A model generated the notes under the pieces. The model worked only from the letters and a program-made list of their open reading frames with translations. It ran no database searches and was not told where the DNA came from. A DNA stretch of 60,302 nucleotides from Candidatus Poribacteria bacterium (GTDB lineage: Bacteria > Poribacteria > WGA-4E > WGA-3G). The position numbers and the translations under genes are program-made. Where the stretch lies: assembly GCA_012271015.1 (NCBI GenBank), contig JAAXHD010000152.1:1-60302 (forward strand), read 5' to 3'. Below are positions 1 to 9,271 of this stretch, in pieces. Within the stretch, counting starts at the first letter, position 1, and each line of letters opens with the position of its first letter.

Positions 1-66
1 ATGTTTAATTATCAAACTCACGTTATGATTAACCTCAGATAATCCGCATCGCATCAGCAATCACGC

Positions 67-122
67 AATAAATTGTCTGAATCACGGATTTACACGGATT
101 ACACAGATTCCGCGGATTATGC
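67..122. repeat. Degenerate tandem repeat around 'cggatt'
   Basis: Short imperfect tandem units of the kind acggatt/gcggatt follow the motif ttgtctgaatc. The same motif recurs at 7746-7805 and, in reverse orientation, at 8311-8362 and 9222-9271, so it is a dispersed family. It lies upstream of the helicase gene. No coding potential is visible here. Confidence 0.6.
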
Positions 123-230
123 TCCAGCGGAGCGGTATGTCTATAGAAAACGATATGTTCAAACGACCACACTTCAGCGGAGTGCTATGTGTTACGCACA
201 TCGTACCTCTCGCTCCTGCACAGATTAACT

Positions 231-3200
231 ATGTCGAATCTTAAATCCAGCATCCGAGATAATCATAAGAGGGGAAATGTTGGCGACTTTTTGAAGTCGA
301 AAATCGAAGATGGATCCTCCCTCTCAATTGTCTCCGCGTACTTCACAATCCACGCCTTTCAAGCACTCAAAAAATCCCTCACAAAGATCAAAGAACTGCG
401 GTTTCTGTATGGTGAACCACGTTTCATAAAAAACCTTGATCCAGAAAAGACTGACAAAAAAGCCTTCAAAATTGAGGGTGAAGTCGAAGGCTTGAAATTC
501 GACGATCTGCTAAAACAAAATTGGGTTGCCAAAGAATGTGCCGCGTGGATTCGAGAGAAAGTAGAAATCCGATCAATTCAGCAATCCAATCTGATGCATG
601 CGAAAATGTATCACATCGCTAAAAATGGCGTAGAAGATGCTATCGTCGGAAGTTCCAATTTCACAGTGCGCGGCCTCGGCATGAGTGCGACAGACAATAA
701 CATTGAACTCAATCTCGAAGTGGACAGCAACCGAGATCGCAGTGACGTGAAGTCGTGGTTTGATGAAATCTGGAATGACAAAGAACTCGTCGAAGATGTT
801 AAAGACGAAGTGCTGTTATATCTTGAGCAACTCTATCAGAACAACACCCCAGAGTTTATCTACTACAAAACGTTGTATCATATCTTTGAACGATTCTTAG
901 GCGAACAGGAAAAAAGCGGATTGCTCGCTGAGGATGTGCAACTCGTTGATACGGTTATCTGGAATACCTTATTCGAGTTTCAGAAGGATGCCGTAAAAGG
1001 CGCAATCAATAAGATTCAGCAACACAACGGGTGTATCATTGCGGATAGCGTCGGCTTGGGTAAAACCTTCGAGGCACTTGCGATAATCAAATACTTTGAA
1101 CTTCTGAATAACAGAGTCCTCGTGCTATGCCCCAAGAAGTTGCGTGACAATTGGACAGAGCACCGCGCAGAGAATAACAGCGAACTGAATCAGTTCCTCA
1201 AAGATCGATTCGCATACACCGTCCTTTCACACACTGATCTGAGTCGTGATGGTGGGAGGTCAGGCGATATTAACCTCGAAACTATCAACTGGAGCAACTA
1301 CGATTTGGTGGTCATTGATGAATCGCATAATTTCCGAAACAATACACCCGGCAAGAAAGATGAGGACGGCAATTTGATCCGCAAGAGTCGTTACCAACGG
1401 TTAATGGAGGATATTATTCAAAGCGGCATCAAAACCAAAGTTTTGTTGCTCTCTGCAACACCCGTGAACAACAATCTGAAGGATCTCCGCAACCAAATCT
1501 ATTTCCTCACCGAAGGTCAAGACGACGCTTTCCTAAAATCGCTCGGTATTGATAGCCTGCAAAGGACCCTTGCAGATGCTCAGCGCACTTTTACCGACTG
1601 GGCAAAGCAACAAAATAACCGCCAGACGCGTGATTTACTCGAACGGCTCAGCTCCACCTTCTTCAAACTCCTTGATGAACTGACTATTGCCCGTTCTCGA
1701 AAACACATTGAGAAATACTATCCAGACTCACTTAAAGAGCTCGGTGGATTCCCGGAACGAAGTAAGCCGATCTCTGTCTACACCGACATTGATTTGCAAG
1801 GTCAGTTCATGTCTTATGACGAACTTAACGAGGAAATTTCCGAATACCAACTCTCCCTGTTTAATCCCTCGAAGTATGTCTTACCTGAGTATATTTCCAA
1901 GTATGATGTCGGACGACAGATTGGACAATTTACGCAAAGCGACCGGGAATACTATCTAATTGGCATGATGAAAGTAAACTTTCTCAAACGCTTGGAAAGT
2001 TCCGTTCACTCCTTCGGAATTACGATGGGACGGACGATTGAGAAAATTGAGAGGTTGGAAAAACGGATTAAACGGTTTCAGGAGTTTCGGGACAGAAATC
2101 CTGATATGGATTTGGAAGATGTCGATATCGAGGCACTTGAGGATGAAGATCTGCAAGAAGCCATGCAGGTAGGTAGAAATTTAGTCTTCAAAATGGCACA
2201 CCTTGATACTGAAAGATGGCTGAAGGATTTGCAACACGACCGCGAGCAACTTGAGTTGCCTCACCTTTATGCGAAGGATGTTAACGTCGATCGCGATGCC
2301 AAACTCGCCAAGCTCAAGCAACTCATCGCCGAAAAGGTTAAACAACCGACAAGAGATAAAAAAGGGCGACCGAATCGCAAAATTCTGGTATTTACCGCCT
2401 TCGCAGATACAGCCAAATATCTCTACGATGCCTTGGAGCAATGGGCAACTGAAGAACTCGGTGTCCATATCGGAATGGTATCGGGAGGCACAAGCGGTAA
2501 TAAGACAACCTTCGGTAGGACTGAATTCAGCAGTATCTTAACGAATTTTTCACCGAAATCCAAAAAACGGCACCTGATGAAAACCACCATGCCACAGGAC
2601 GAGGAGATAGACCTGCTCATCGGCACGGATTGTATCTCGGAAGGACAAAACCTGCAAGACTGTGATTATCTCATTAACTACGACATTCACTGGAATCCAG
2701 TCCGTATCATCCAACGGTTTGGACGGATTGACCGTATTGGCAACAGCAATGACAGCGTCCAACTTGTTAACTTCTGGCCGACACCCGACCTTAACCGGTA
2801 CATCAAGTTGAAAAATCGGGTCGAAGCGAGGATGGCACTCGTAGACATCGCCGCGACGCAGGGAGATAATCTGTTAGAACCCGAAGAAATTCAGGAACTC
2901 CTTGAAGACGATCTCAAATACCGCGATCAGCAACTCTTGCGCCTCAAAGACGAAGTCCTGGATCTTGAGGATTTCAATGAAAGTGTTGCCCTCAACGAAT
3001 TCACCCTCGACGATTTCCGTATCGACTTGATGAACTATATCGAGAGCAACCGGAAAACCCTTGAAGATGCCCCTTTCGGACTCTATACCGTCGTTCCACC
3101 CGATCCAATGTATCAGATGATGACCAAAGGCGTTATCTTCTGTCTCCGACAAAAAGGCGACTCGGAAGGAAATGAGAAGATAAACCCATTACAGCCCTAT

Positions 3201-3530
3201 TTCCTCGTCTACATTCGCGAGGATGGCGAGGTGCGGTTTACTTTTGCACAACCTAAACAGATCCTTGAAATGTACCGCTTGTTGTGTACAGACGTAAAAA
3301 AGCCGTATGAAGATCTGTGTGCCTTGTTTGACCAACACACCGCCAACGGCACGGATATGACCCTCTATAATGACCTGCTTCAGAAAGCAGTTAAGTCCCT
3401 CAGCCGCACCTATCGGAAACGAGCCGTCGGTAACCTCTTATCGGGTCGTGGAGGGAAACTGGTTAAACAACAGAATCAGATCCGCAATATAACTGACTTT
3501 GAACTTATTACATGGCTGGTGATTCAATGA
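231..3530 (+). CDS. PLD-nuclease / SNF2-type helicase (defence)
   Basis: Predicted DNA translocase of a restriction or phage-defence module, about 1,099 residues. The N-terminal ~180 residues form a phospholipase-D-like nuclease domain with an HxK motif (LMHAKMYHI, about residue 122) followed by GSSNFT. A superfamily 2 (SNF2/DEAD) helicase core follows: Walker A SVGLGKT near residue 270, motif II VVIDESHN near 361, motif III LLSATPVNN near 408 and motif VI RIIQRFGRIDRIG near 828. The open frame extends to a GTG at 189, but ATG 231 (MSNLKSSIRDN) is the likelier start because the upstream residues are low-complexity and repeat-adjacent. Its stop overlaps the methyltransferase start by four bases (ATGA), which indicates translational coupling. 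The helicase plus Eco57I-type methylase pair recalls helicase-methylase defence systems such as Hma; that assignment is inference. Confidence 0.85.
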   Translation: MSNLKSSIRDNHKRGNVGDFLKSKIEDGSSLSIVSAYFTIHAFQALKKSLTKIKELRFLYGEPRFIKNLDPEKTDKKAFKIEGEVEGLKFDDLLKQNWVAKECAAWIREKVEIRSIQQSNLMHAKMYHIAKNGVEDAIVGSSNFTVRGLGMSATDNNIELNLEVDSNRDRSDVKSWFDEIWNDKELVEDVKDEVLLYLEQLYQNNTPEFIYYKTLYHIFERFLGEQEKSGLLAEDVQLVDTVIWNTLFEFQKDAVKGAINKIQQHNGCIIADSVGLGKTFEALAIIKYFELLNNRVLVLCPKKLRDNWTEHRAENNSELNQFLKDRFAYTVLSHTDLSRDGGRSGDINLETINWSNYDLVVIDESHNFRNNTPGKKDEDGNLIRKSRYQRLMEDIIQSGIKTKVLLLSATPVNNNLKDLRNQIYFLTEGQDDAFLKSLGIDSLQRTLADAQRTFTDWAKQQNNRQTRDLLERLSSTFFKLLDELTIARSRKHIEKYYPDSLKELGGFPERSKPISVYTDIDLQGQFMSYDELNEEISEYQLSLFNPSKYVLPEYISKYDVGRQIGQFTQSDREYYLIGMMKVNFLKRLESSVHSFGITMGRTIEKIERLEKRIKRFQEFRDRNPDMDLEDVDIEALEDEDLQEAMQVGRNLVFKMAHLDTERWLKDLQHDREQLELPHLYAKDVNVDRDAKLAKLKQLIAEKVKQPTRDKKGRPNRKILVFTAFADTAKYLYDALEQWATEELGVHIGMVSGGTSGNKTTFGRTEFSSILTNFSPKSKKRHLMKTTMPQDEEIDLLIGTDCISEGQNLQDCDYLINYDIHWNPVRIIQRFGRIDRIGNSNDSVQLVNFWPTPDLNRYIKLKNRVEARMALVDIAATQGDNLLEPEEIQELLEDDLKYRDQQLLRLKDEVLDLEDFNESVALNEFTLDDFRIDLMNYIESNRKTLEDAPFGLYTVVPPDPMYQMMTKGVIFCLRQKGDSEGNEKINPLQPYFLVYIREDGEVRFTFAQPKQILEMYRLLCTDVKKPYEDLCALFDQHTANGTDMTLYNDLLQKAVKSLSRTYRKRAVGNLLSGRGGKLVKQQNQIRNITDFELITWLVIQ

Positions 3531-5419
3531 ATGAACTGCAGATAAGAAAAAACATTCAGCAGGCCCTGAAAGACTTTCAGCACGAAGCCCTGGTAATAAA
3601 TGCCAAAAACCTGCTCAACGCACTCGGTTACGAAAGTGAAATAACAGTAGAACTTGAATCTAATCTCGCCGAGGAGTTCATCTCGTATTTCGACCAGTTT
3701 GGAAAACTAAACCGGGAACGAGCAATGGTAGATGAATGGGAATCAATCGATTTTCTGTTTCAACTGACAGAAGAAGAAATCTCCGGAACAGATCAGACGC
3801 GCATCGCTTTTAAAAACCGCCAGCTTGATGATACCATTATGGAGTCCTACGTTTTCTTTGCCCTGAAGTTACGAGAGAGCAATTACACCCGCACGCAGCT
3901 ATCAACAATTACTCGTGAAATCAACAAACTCATGCCGATGCCCGCCATGATAATCTTTCAACACGGTCAAACTTTGACCCTCGCTGTCATTGATCGGCGT
4001 TTGCACAAGCGAGATGACGAGAAGGATGTTTTAAAAAAGGTTACGCTGATTAAAGATATCGATGCCCACGATCCCCACCCCGCTCACATTCAAATTCTGT
4101 TTGACCTATCGCGCAATGAGTTGTTGAGAGTTCACGGCTTTAACAACTTTGTTGAATTGCATCGCGCTTGGGCAAAAACGCTGGACATCCAAGAGCTTAA
4201 CAAACGGTTTTATCGCGAACTCTCCAACTGGTACTTCTGGGCAGTGGATAATGTAACTTTTCCTGAGGACGCAGGAGAAGATGTAGATATCCGCAACGCC
4301 CCCAGTATAATCCGCCTCATTACGCGACTCATTTTTGTTTGGTTCATTAAGGAAAGAAAGTTGATCCCCGACATTTTCTTCAATCCGAGAGAGATAGAAA
4401 AGATCCTTATTAGCACTGACCCCCAGGAGAGCACCTACTACAAGGCGATTCTCCAAAATCTCTTTTTTGCGACCCTCAATCAGGAGATGAACACGCCTCA
4501 GAAATCCGATAACCGTAAATTTCGCGGCAAAGGACGGCAGCACTACAATATCACATCACTTTATCGCTATGAGGATTACTTCGCGAATTCAGGTGAGACG
4601 CTGCGACACTTTGAAAAAATCCCCTTTTTGAATGGGGGTCTTTTTGAGTGTTTGGATAAGGAGGACAAGGACGATCCCAAGAAGATTCTACGGATTGATG
4701 GCTTTTCTGATCGTGCCGATAACCAACTGTCCGTTCCCAATTTCCTGTTCTTTTCTGAGGAAACGGAGGTTGATCTCAACAAAGTCTACGATACAAAAGG
4801 CAAACGATATAAGGTCCGCGGGCTGATTGAGATCCTCCGTCGCTACAAGTTCACGATTACTGAGAACACACCGATTGAAGAAGAAGTCGCGCTTGACCCG
4901 GAACTGCTCGGAAAGGTTTTTGAAAACCTGCTTGCCGCCTATAACCCTGAAACGGGTGCGACTGCCCGTAAGCAGACAGGTTCCTTCTACACACCGCGCG
5001 AAATCGTCAACTACATGGTTGACGAATCCCTCATCGCCTACCTAAAAGAAAGTAGCAGGCACAATCCTTTGTGCCGTAGCGTTAATACTGAGGCGGCAAC
5101 AGAAACTAAGCTCCGCCACCTCCTCGCCTACAACGACGAACCCCATCAATTCACCGATACCGAAACCGAGCAGCTCATCAACGCCATTGACACCCTCAAG
5201 ATACTGGATCCTGCGTGCGGTTCAGGTGCCTTCCCGATGGGCATTTTGCATAAACTCGTTTTCATCCTCGGAAAACTCGACCCGCGCAACGACCAGTGGA
5301 GACAACGGCAGATTGCCAAAGTCCAAAACCTCATCGACATAGCAGAAGAAATTGACGACAGCACGGTTCGACGAAACACCATCCGAGACCTCGAACACGA
5401 AAAAGACAACATCAACTAA
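3527..5419 (+). CDS. Eco57I-type DNA methyltransferase, N-terminal part (interrupted)
   Basis: N-terminal 630 residues of a large adenine-specific DNA methyltransferase of the Eco57I/PglX kind. SAM-binding motif I (LDPACGSGAF) lies near residue 560. GSFYTPREIVNYMV, typical of the segment before motif I in this class, lies about 70 residues earlier. ATG 3527 overlaps the helicase stop in an ATGA junction; an ATG at 3512 is also in frame. The frame closes at TAA 5417-5419, but it stays open and homologous directly afterwards (AFERNELDYGRKLYLIEN), so the natural protein continues into the next entry. Catalytic motif IV is missing from this half, so alone it should not methylate. See the finding on the nonsense codon. 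Confidence 0.8.
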   Translation: MNELQIRKNIQQALKDFQHEALVINAKNLLNALGYESEITVELESNLAEEFISYFDQFGKLNRERAMVDEWESIDFLFQLTEEEISGTDQTRIAFKNRQLDDTIMESYVFFALKLRESNYTRTQLSTITREINKLMPMPAMIIFQHGQTLTLAVIDRRLHKRDDEKDVLKKVTLIKDIDAHDPHPAHIQILFDLSRNELLRVHGFNNFVELHRAWAKTLDIQELNKRFYRELSNWYFWAVDNVTFPEDAGEDVDIRNAPSIIRLITRLIFVWFIKERKLIPDIFFNPREIEKILISTDPQESTYYKAILQNLFFATLNQEMNTPQKSDNRKFRGKGRQHYNITSLYRYEDYFANSGETLRHFEKIPFLNGGLFECLDKEDKDDPKKILRIDGFSDRADNQLSVPNFLFFSEETEVDLNKVYDTKGKRYKVRGLIEILRRYKFTITENTPIEEEVALDPELLGKVFENLLAAYNPETGATARKQTGSFYTPREIVNYMVDESLIAYLKESSRHNPLCRSVNTEAATETKLRHLLAYNDEPHQFTDTETEQLINAIDTLKILDPACGSGAFPMGILHKLVFILGKLDPRNDQWRQRQIAKVQNLIDIAEEIDDSTVRRNTIRDLEHEKDNIN

Positions 5420-5485
5420 GCATTTGAGCGGAACGAGCTCGACTACGGCAGAAAACTCTATCTCATAGAGAACTGCATCTACGGT

Positions 5486-7243
5486 GTGGATATCCAACCG
5501 GTTGCCGTGCAGATCGCCAAACTTCGATTTTTCATTTCGCTTGTCGTAGACCAAAGAATTGACGATGCACAAGAGAATAGAGGGGTGCGGCCTCTGCCCA
5601 ATTTAGAAACCAAGTTTGTAGCCGGAAACACACTCATCGGTGTGGAGAAACCAGCACAACTCTTAATGCGCAATCCAGAAATTGACCGTAAGGAAACGGA
5701 ATTGGGCGGGGTCCGAAGGAAACATTTCACCGCCCGCACCCCAAGAACAAAAGAAAAATACCGCAACCTTGATCAGCAAATCCGTGCCGAAATCAGCCGA
5801 TTGCTCAAGAGCGACGGTTTCGCCAGCGAAACGACTGAAAAAATTGCCAACTGGGATCCTTATGACCAGAATGGAGTTGCCGATTTCTTTGATGCCGAGT
5901 GGATGTTCGGTATCACGGAGGGATTTGATGTCGTGATTGGAAACCCACCTTACGTCCGTCAAGAGAAGATTAAGGCACTCAAACCCACTTTCAAAAAACA
6001 CTACACCTGTTACACAGGTGCGGCAGACCTCTATGTCTACTTTTATGAACGCGGCCTGCAACTGCTGAGTTCAAGCGGCATCCATACCTTTATCTGTTCC
6101 AACAGTTGGCTGGATGTCAACTACGGTGCACCGCTACAGAAGTATGTGTTAGACAATACCGCGGGCGCCATTATCTGCCACAGTGAAGCCCAACGTGAGT
6201 TTGAGAGTGCCGACATCAACACCATCGTGAGTATTCTCCAAAACGGGACTCCCAATGCGGATTCTCGTGCCCGTTTTCTCACCTTCAAGACCTTCATCGG
6301 CGATCCAAATTTAGAGAACCGCCGTGAAAGAACACGCACGTATACCGAGTTAGCACAAGCAGGCACCCGCGAGAACAGATATGCGGGAGACAAGTGGGGC
6401 GGGAAGTATCTACGTGCCCCTAACATCTACTGGACGATTTTAGAGAAAGGGAAGGATAAACTGGTGCGTCTGGGAGACGTTGCGGAGGTGAGACGCGGTT
6501 TTACAACTGGAGCGAATGAGTTCTTTTATCTTGACGCTGCCCGGATTCAGGAATGGGGGATTGAGTCAGAATATTTGAAACCTGTCATCAAGAGTCCGCG
6601 CGAGTGTAAAAGCATCCGTGTAGACCCGAGTCAGTTGCAGTTCAAGCTGTTTATGTGTCACGCCGATAAAGCTGCATTAGCAGAAACTGCTGCGTTGGAA
6701 TACATTGAATGGGGCGAGTCGCAAAGATATCATCAGCGGCCGAGTTGCCGAGGCCGTACGCGATGGTGGGATTTAGGAGAAAAGTCTGGAAATAGTATTT
6801 TTGTCAAAGAGGCAAATGAAACTTCAGCCGTGTTTTACAACCCTGACAATTACCTTGTTGATTGTCGTCTCTACTATACTAATCTTTCCAGCGATGTTCT
6901 TCTTTTTTTAAATTCAGCAATTGGTGCAATGTTCTTTGAATTCTACAATCGTGCAGGTCTTGGCGGAGGGGCAAGAAGCATGATGGTTTCAGATTATGAG
7001 AGCGTTCCAATTTTAGCGAATGCAAATTTAGACGGGAAAACAACTGAATCGCTCATAAAGCAAATTTCCCATTTATCTCCACGAAAATTTGTTAATTCCA
7101 AATCTGAATGGTCTGATCTTGATGCAATCATTTTTGATGCCCTTAACCTCACACAAGGCGAGCGGGATGGCGTGTATGAAGCGGTTGTGAATCTTGTGGA
7201 GGCACGACTGCGGAAGGCGCGGAGTTTGAAGCGGAAGTCGTAG
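5486..7243 (+). CDS. Eco57I-type DNA methyltransferase, C-terminal part (interrupted)
   Basis: C-terminal part of the same methyltransferase, in the same frame as the upstream half. The homologous sequence begins right after the TAA at 5420; the first available start is GTG 5486, with no visible ribosome binding site. It carries catalytic motif IV NPPY (VVIGNPPYVRQEKIK, near 5935-5980) and a C-terminal region (about 6430-7240) that looks like a target-recognition domain, containing GDVAEVRRGFTTGANEFFYL. Motif I lies in the upstream half, so the enzyme needs both parts. Either the gene is a recent pseudogene, or it is made by readthrough, or the TAA is an assembly error. The two-part gene together would encode about 1,238 residues. 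Confidence 0.75.
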   Translation: MDIQPVAVQIAKLRFFISLVVDQRIDDAQENRGVRPLPNLETKFVAGNTLIGVEKPAQLLMRNPEIDRKETELGGVRRKHFTARTPRTKEKYRNLDQQIRAEISRLLKSDGFASETTEKIANWDPYDQNGVADFFDAEWMFGITEGFDVVIGNPPYVRQEKIKALKPTFKKHYTCYTGAADLYVYFYERGLQLLSSSGIHTFICSNSWLDVNYGAPLQKYVLDNTAGAIICHSEAQREFESADINTIVSILQNGTPNADSRARFLTFKTFIGDPNLENRRERTRTYTELAQAGTRENRYAGDKWGGKYLRAPNIYWTILEKGKDKLVRLGDVAEVRRGFTTGANEFFYLDAARIQEWGIESEYLKPVIKSPRECKSIRVDPSQLQFKLFMCHADKAALAETAALEYIEWGESQRYHQRPSCRGRTRWWDLGEKSGNSIFVKEANETSAVFYNPDNYLVDCRLYYTNLSSDVLLFLNSAIGAMFFEFYNRAGLGGGARSMMVSDYESVPILANANLDGKTTESLIKQISHLSPRKFVNSKSEWSDLDAIIFDALNLTQGERDGVYEAVVNLVEARLRKARSLKRKS

Positions 7244-7257
7244 GTTGATCTATTGAA

Positions 7258-7382
7258 ACAGGACTTACGCAATTTTAACCATAGCACACTCTGTTAAATA
7301 GGAATTTTAAAAAAAACACAAGCGGTCTGTGGACACAACACAGAAGTTTGTGCTACAAAAGAGCAGCCTGCGTAAGTCCTGT
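7258..7382. mobile_element. MITE-like element with 14-bp perfect terminal inverted repeats
   Basis: ACAGGACTTACGCA at 7258-7271 is perfectly inverted at 7369-7382. The 125-bp interior has no reading frame. It sits 14 bp after the methyltransferase stop. No target duplication is obvious. Confidence 0.7.
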
Positions 7383-7391
7383 GAAATATAC

Positions 7392-7525
7392 TTATAGTAA
7401 AACCTATAATTATTTGGACACTTTTGGGACATCAGTCGGGAATCGGAGTTCCCTCCTACAGTGTGCGTGAAAGAAGGGAAACCTCGTTTGCCAAAATGTC
7501 CACTTATCTTTAGAATTCACTATAA
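7392..7525. mobile_element. Second MITE-like element (TTATAGT ends)
   Basis: TTATAGT (7392-7398) is inverted as ACTATAA (7519-7525). Inside the ends, ATTTGGACA and TGTCCACTTAT also pair imperfectly. The interior holds a copy of the TCGGGAATCGGAG...TTCCCTCCTACA palindromic repeat at 7435-7460. The same TTATAGTAAAA end occurs twice near 60194-60290. Confidence 0.55.
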
Positions 7526-7865
7526 TACTTGCTTGATTGGCATATGAGGTCCCGGATATGTTATGATTGTTATTAAGTTTATAATTGATCGGACAATACA
7601 ATTATAGTGCACTCCCTGAGGCTCAAGGAGCAAGATACGGTCTATACTATAACTTAAGTTGCCAGTTTGTAGCATAACCTGTTAGGTTGTGCCTTTTGTG
7701 ACGCAGATTCACAGAAAACCACGCTACAGGGTGTGTAAATATATTGTCAATTGTCTGTCTGAATCGCGGATTGTCGCGGATTATGCAGATTTCACGGATT
7801 TTCATCTGCCTCACGGACAATCATCTTTAGTTCAGACAGTCGCATGGATGCAGGATACTGGAAAA
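7526..7865. repeat. Gene-free spacer with palindromic and degenerate repeats
   Basis: Holds a GCATAACCTGTTAGGTTGTGC hairpin (about 7670-7692) and a copy of the cggatt-type degenerate repeat (7746-7805). A frame open from 7689 runs through this repeat into the GxxExxY gene, but the repeat-derived part is unlikely to be native protein. Confidence 0.5.
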
Positions 7866-8273
7866 ATGAATAATATCCTGAAACATAAGGATATAACGCA
7901 GAAAATCATCGGTGCTGCTTTTGAAGTCCACAAGTTTTTAGGGAACGGTTTCCAAGAGGTTATTTATCAGCGCGCCTTGGCGGTTGAGATGAGAAAAGTC
8001 GGACTGGAGTTTGCTCGTGAAATTAAGCAGGATATTTTCTATAAGGATTTTCCGAAGCCCATCGGGACGCGTAGAGCGGATTTTGTGGTGGCGGGAAATG
8101 TATTGGTGGAATTAAAGGCTATTATGGCGTTGGAAGATGTGCATGAAGCACAACTCTTAAATTATTTGAAAGCGTATCGTCTGGAAGTCGGTTTGTTAAT
8201 CAATTTTGGTGAGAAAAGTTTAAAATACAAAAGACTGATTCTTTCACAACCCACCCGCAGACGACGCAATTGA
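7866..8273 (+). CDS. GxxExxY family protein
   Basis: Small protein of 135 residues matching the GxxExxY family, whose members adopt a PD-(D/E)XK nuclease-like fold; the role is not established. The signature appears as GNGFQEVIYQRAL. A later ADFVV...VLVELKA segment fits the D...ExK nuclease-like motif. ATG 7866 (MNNILKHKD) is chosen because it begins at the usual family start; the frame is open to 7689, but that stretch encodes a dispersed repeat. An alternative ATG lies at 7848. It sits between degenerate repeat copies. Confidence 0.8.
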   Translation: MNNILKHKDITQKIIGAAFEVHKFLGNGFQEVIYQRALAVEMRKVGLEFAREIKQDIFYKDFPKPIGTRRADFVVAGNVLVELKAIMALEDVHEAQLLNYLKAYRLEVGLLINFGEKSLKYKRLILSQPTRRRRN

Positions 8274-8310
8274 AACGTCTTTTGTGGAAATGAATTTAGG
8301 ATGTGTGAGT

Positions 8311-8362
8311 TCAAAAAATCCGCGTCATCCGTGTAATCCGTGCTAATCCGCGATTCAGACAA
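8311..8362. repeat. Degenerate repeat, reverse orientation copy
   Basis: Units like aatccgcg, catccgtg and aatccgtg end with gcgattcagacaa, the reverse complement of the motif at 71-85 and near 7760. With the copies at 7746-7805 and 9222-9271 it brackets the GxxExxY and AT-rich genes. Confidence 0.6.
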
Positions 8363-8371
8363 GGAAAACGA

Positions 8372-8479
8372 ATGAATACACAAAACCAAAACGCCCCCTC
8401 AAATGAAAACCTGTACACAGTTGAAGATATTATCCGATTAATAGAAAATATTAAAGAGAAAAACTATGAAAGGAAATAG
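8372..8479 (+). CDS. Small ORF, 35 residues, upstream of AT-rich gene
   Basis: ATG 8372 to TAG 8479 encodes a 35-residue peptide containing LYTVEDIIRLIENIKEK, an amphipathic helix-like end. It stops five bases before the next gene's ATG, so it could be a coupled leader or a small partner. I do not recognise it, and there is only a modest purine-rich stretch (aaggaaaacga) upstream. Confidence 0.35.
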   Translation: MNTQNQNAPSNENLYTVEDIIRLIENIKEKNYERK

Positions 8480-8484
8480 CCAAT

Positions 8485-9195
8485 ATGGAATATAATTCGA
8501 TCGAAAATAATTACTTGGAATCTGCTAAAAAGAAGTTTTTTCTGATAAAAGGCTTTTGTAAAAATATAGATTCAAGCGTAAACGCTGGCGATACAGAAAC
8601 AATAGAAAAAGAAAATGTGTTAATAGTCGAAGACGGGAAATTCAAAACAGTTAAAGTTTTAGTAAACCGTGATTCTTCAAAACACATATTGTCTAATGCG
8701 TTTTTAAATGCATTAATATTAGAATTATCTATAAAAATCCTTTGGGAGTTATCGCACAAAGATGTATTTAACTACAAGAATTGGAAAAACGCTCATGATA
8801 TTTTAGACATCTATAATAATTTACTACCCGATATTCAAAAATTCATATCAAGTAAATATCAGGCAGAATTAAAATACTTTCAGGCCTCACTTGAAGAATG
8901 GCTAAATTCATATAAGAGTCAAGATTTAAGCAAAAAAGATAGAGAGCATTTGGAATCAGCCCAATATTATAGCATTGAGGATTTTCTTAGAGTAAATCGC
9001 ACAATAGTTTGTAATGGAAAATATGAATTTCAAATAGTCGATAAAATAAATGTGATAACAGGTTGTGTTTTTATTCCTGAAGACAATGAAACATTTATGT
9101 CTACAGATAGACAACCTTCTCCTTTTTTAATGGAAATTATAGATTTTATTGAGAAAAAAATTGCCGATCTAAGTCCAAAGAAAAAGTCCAGTTGA
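8485..9195 (+). CDS. Hypothetical protein, AT-rich, possibly HEPN-like
   Basis: Predicted 236-residue soluble, helix-rich protein that I do not recognise. The gene is conspicuously AT-rich against its neighbours, suggesting transfer. The middle segment (ALILELSIKILWELSH, then AHDILDIYNNLLPDI) resembles the helical pattern of HEPN-type proteins in toxin or defence contexts, but the diagnostic RxxxxH motif was not seen, so this is only a guess. The C-terminus is lysine-rich. It follows the 35-codon ORF by five bases and lies downstream of a restriction-modification module, between copies of the degenerate repeat. Confidence 0.6.
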   Translation: MEYNSIENNYLESAKKKFFLIKGFCKNIDSSVNAGDTETIEKENVLIVEDGKFKTVKVLVNRDSSKHILSNAFLNALILELSIKILWELSHKDVFNYKNWKNAHDILDIYNNLLPDIQKFISSKYQAELKYFQASLEEWLNSYKSQDLSKKDREHLESAQYYSIEDFLRVNRTIVCNGKYEFQIVDKINVITGCVFIPEDNETFMSTDRQPSPFLMEIIDFIEKKIADLSPKKKSS

Positions 9196-9221
9196 TACCA
9201 AGAATTTCCAATTCTAAAACG

Positions 9222-9271
9222 CCAATCCGCGAAATCCATATCATCCGTGAAAATCCGCGATCCAGACAATT
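9222..9271. repeat. Degenerate repeat copy
   Basis: aatccgcg, catccgtg and aatccgcg units end in gcgatccagacaatt. It lies between two convergent genes and touches the GNAT stop codon. Confidence 0.55.

Noticed and set aside
4106..4543. 145-codon minus-strand frame
   Set aside because: Antisense shadow within the Eco57I-type methyltransferase.
5417..5419. TAA as recoded sense codon
   Set aside because: TAA is used as an ordinary stop in many other genes here, and no recoding signal is visible.
7689..7865. N-terminal extension of the GxxExxY protein
   Set aside because: The 59 codons are encoded by a dispersed repeat and do not belong to the family.
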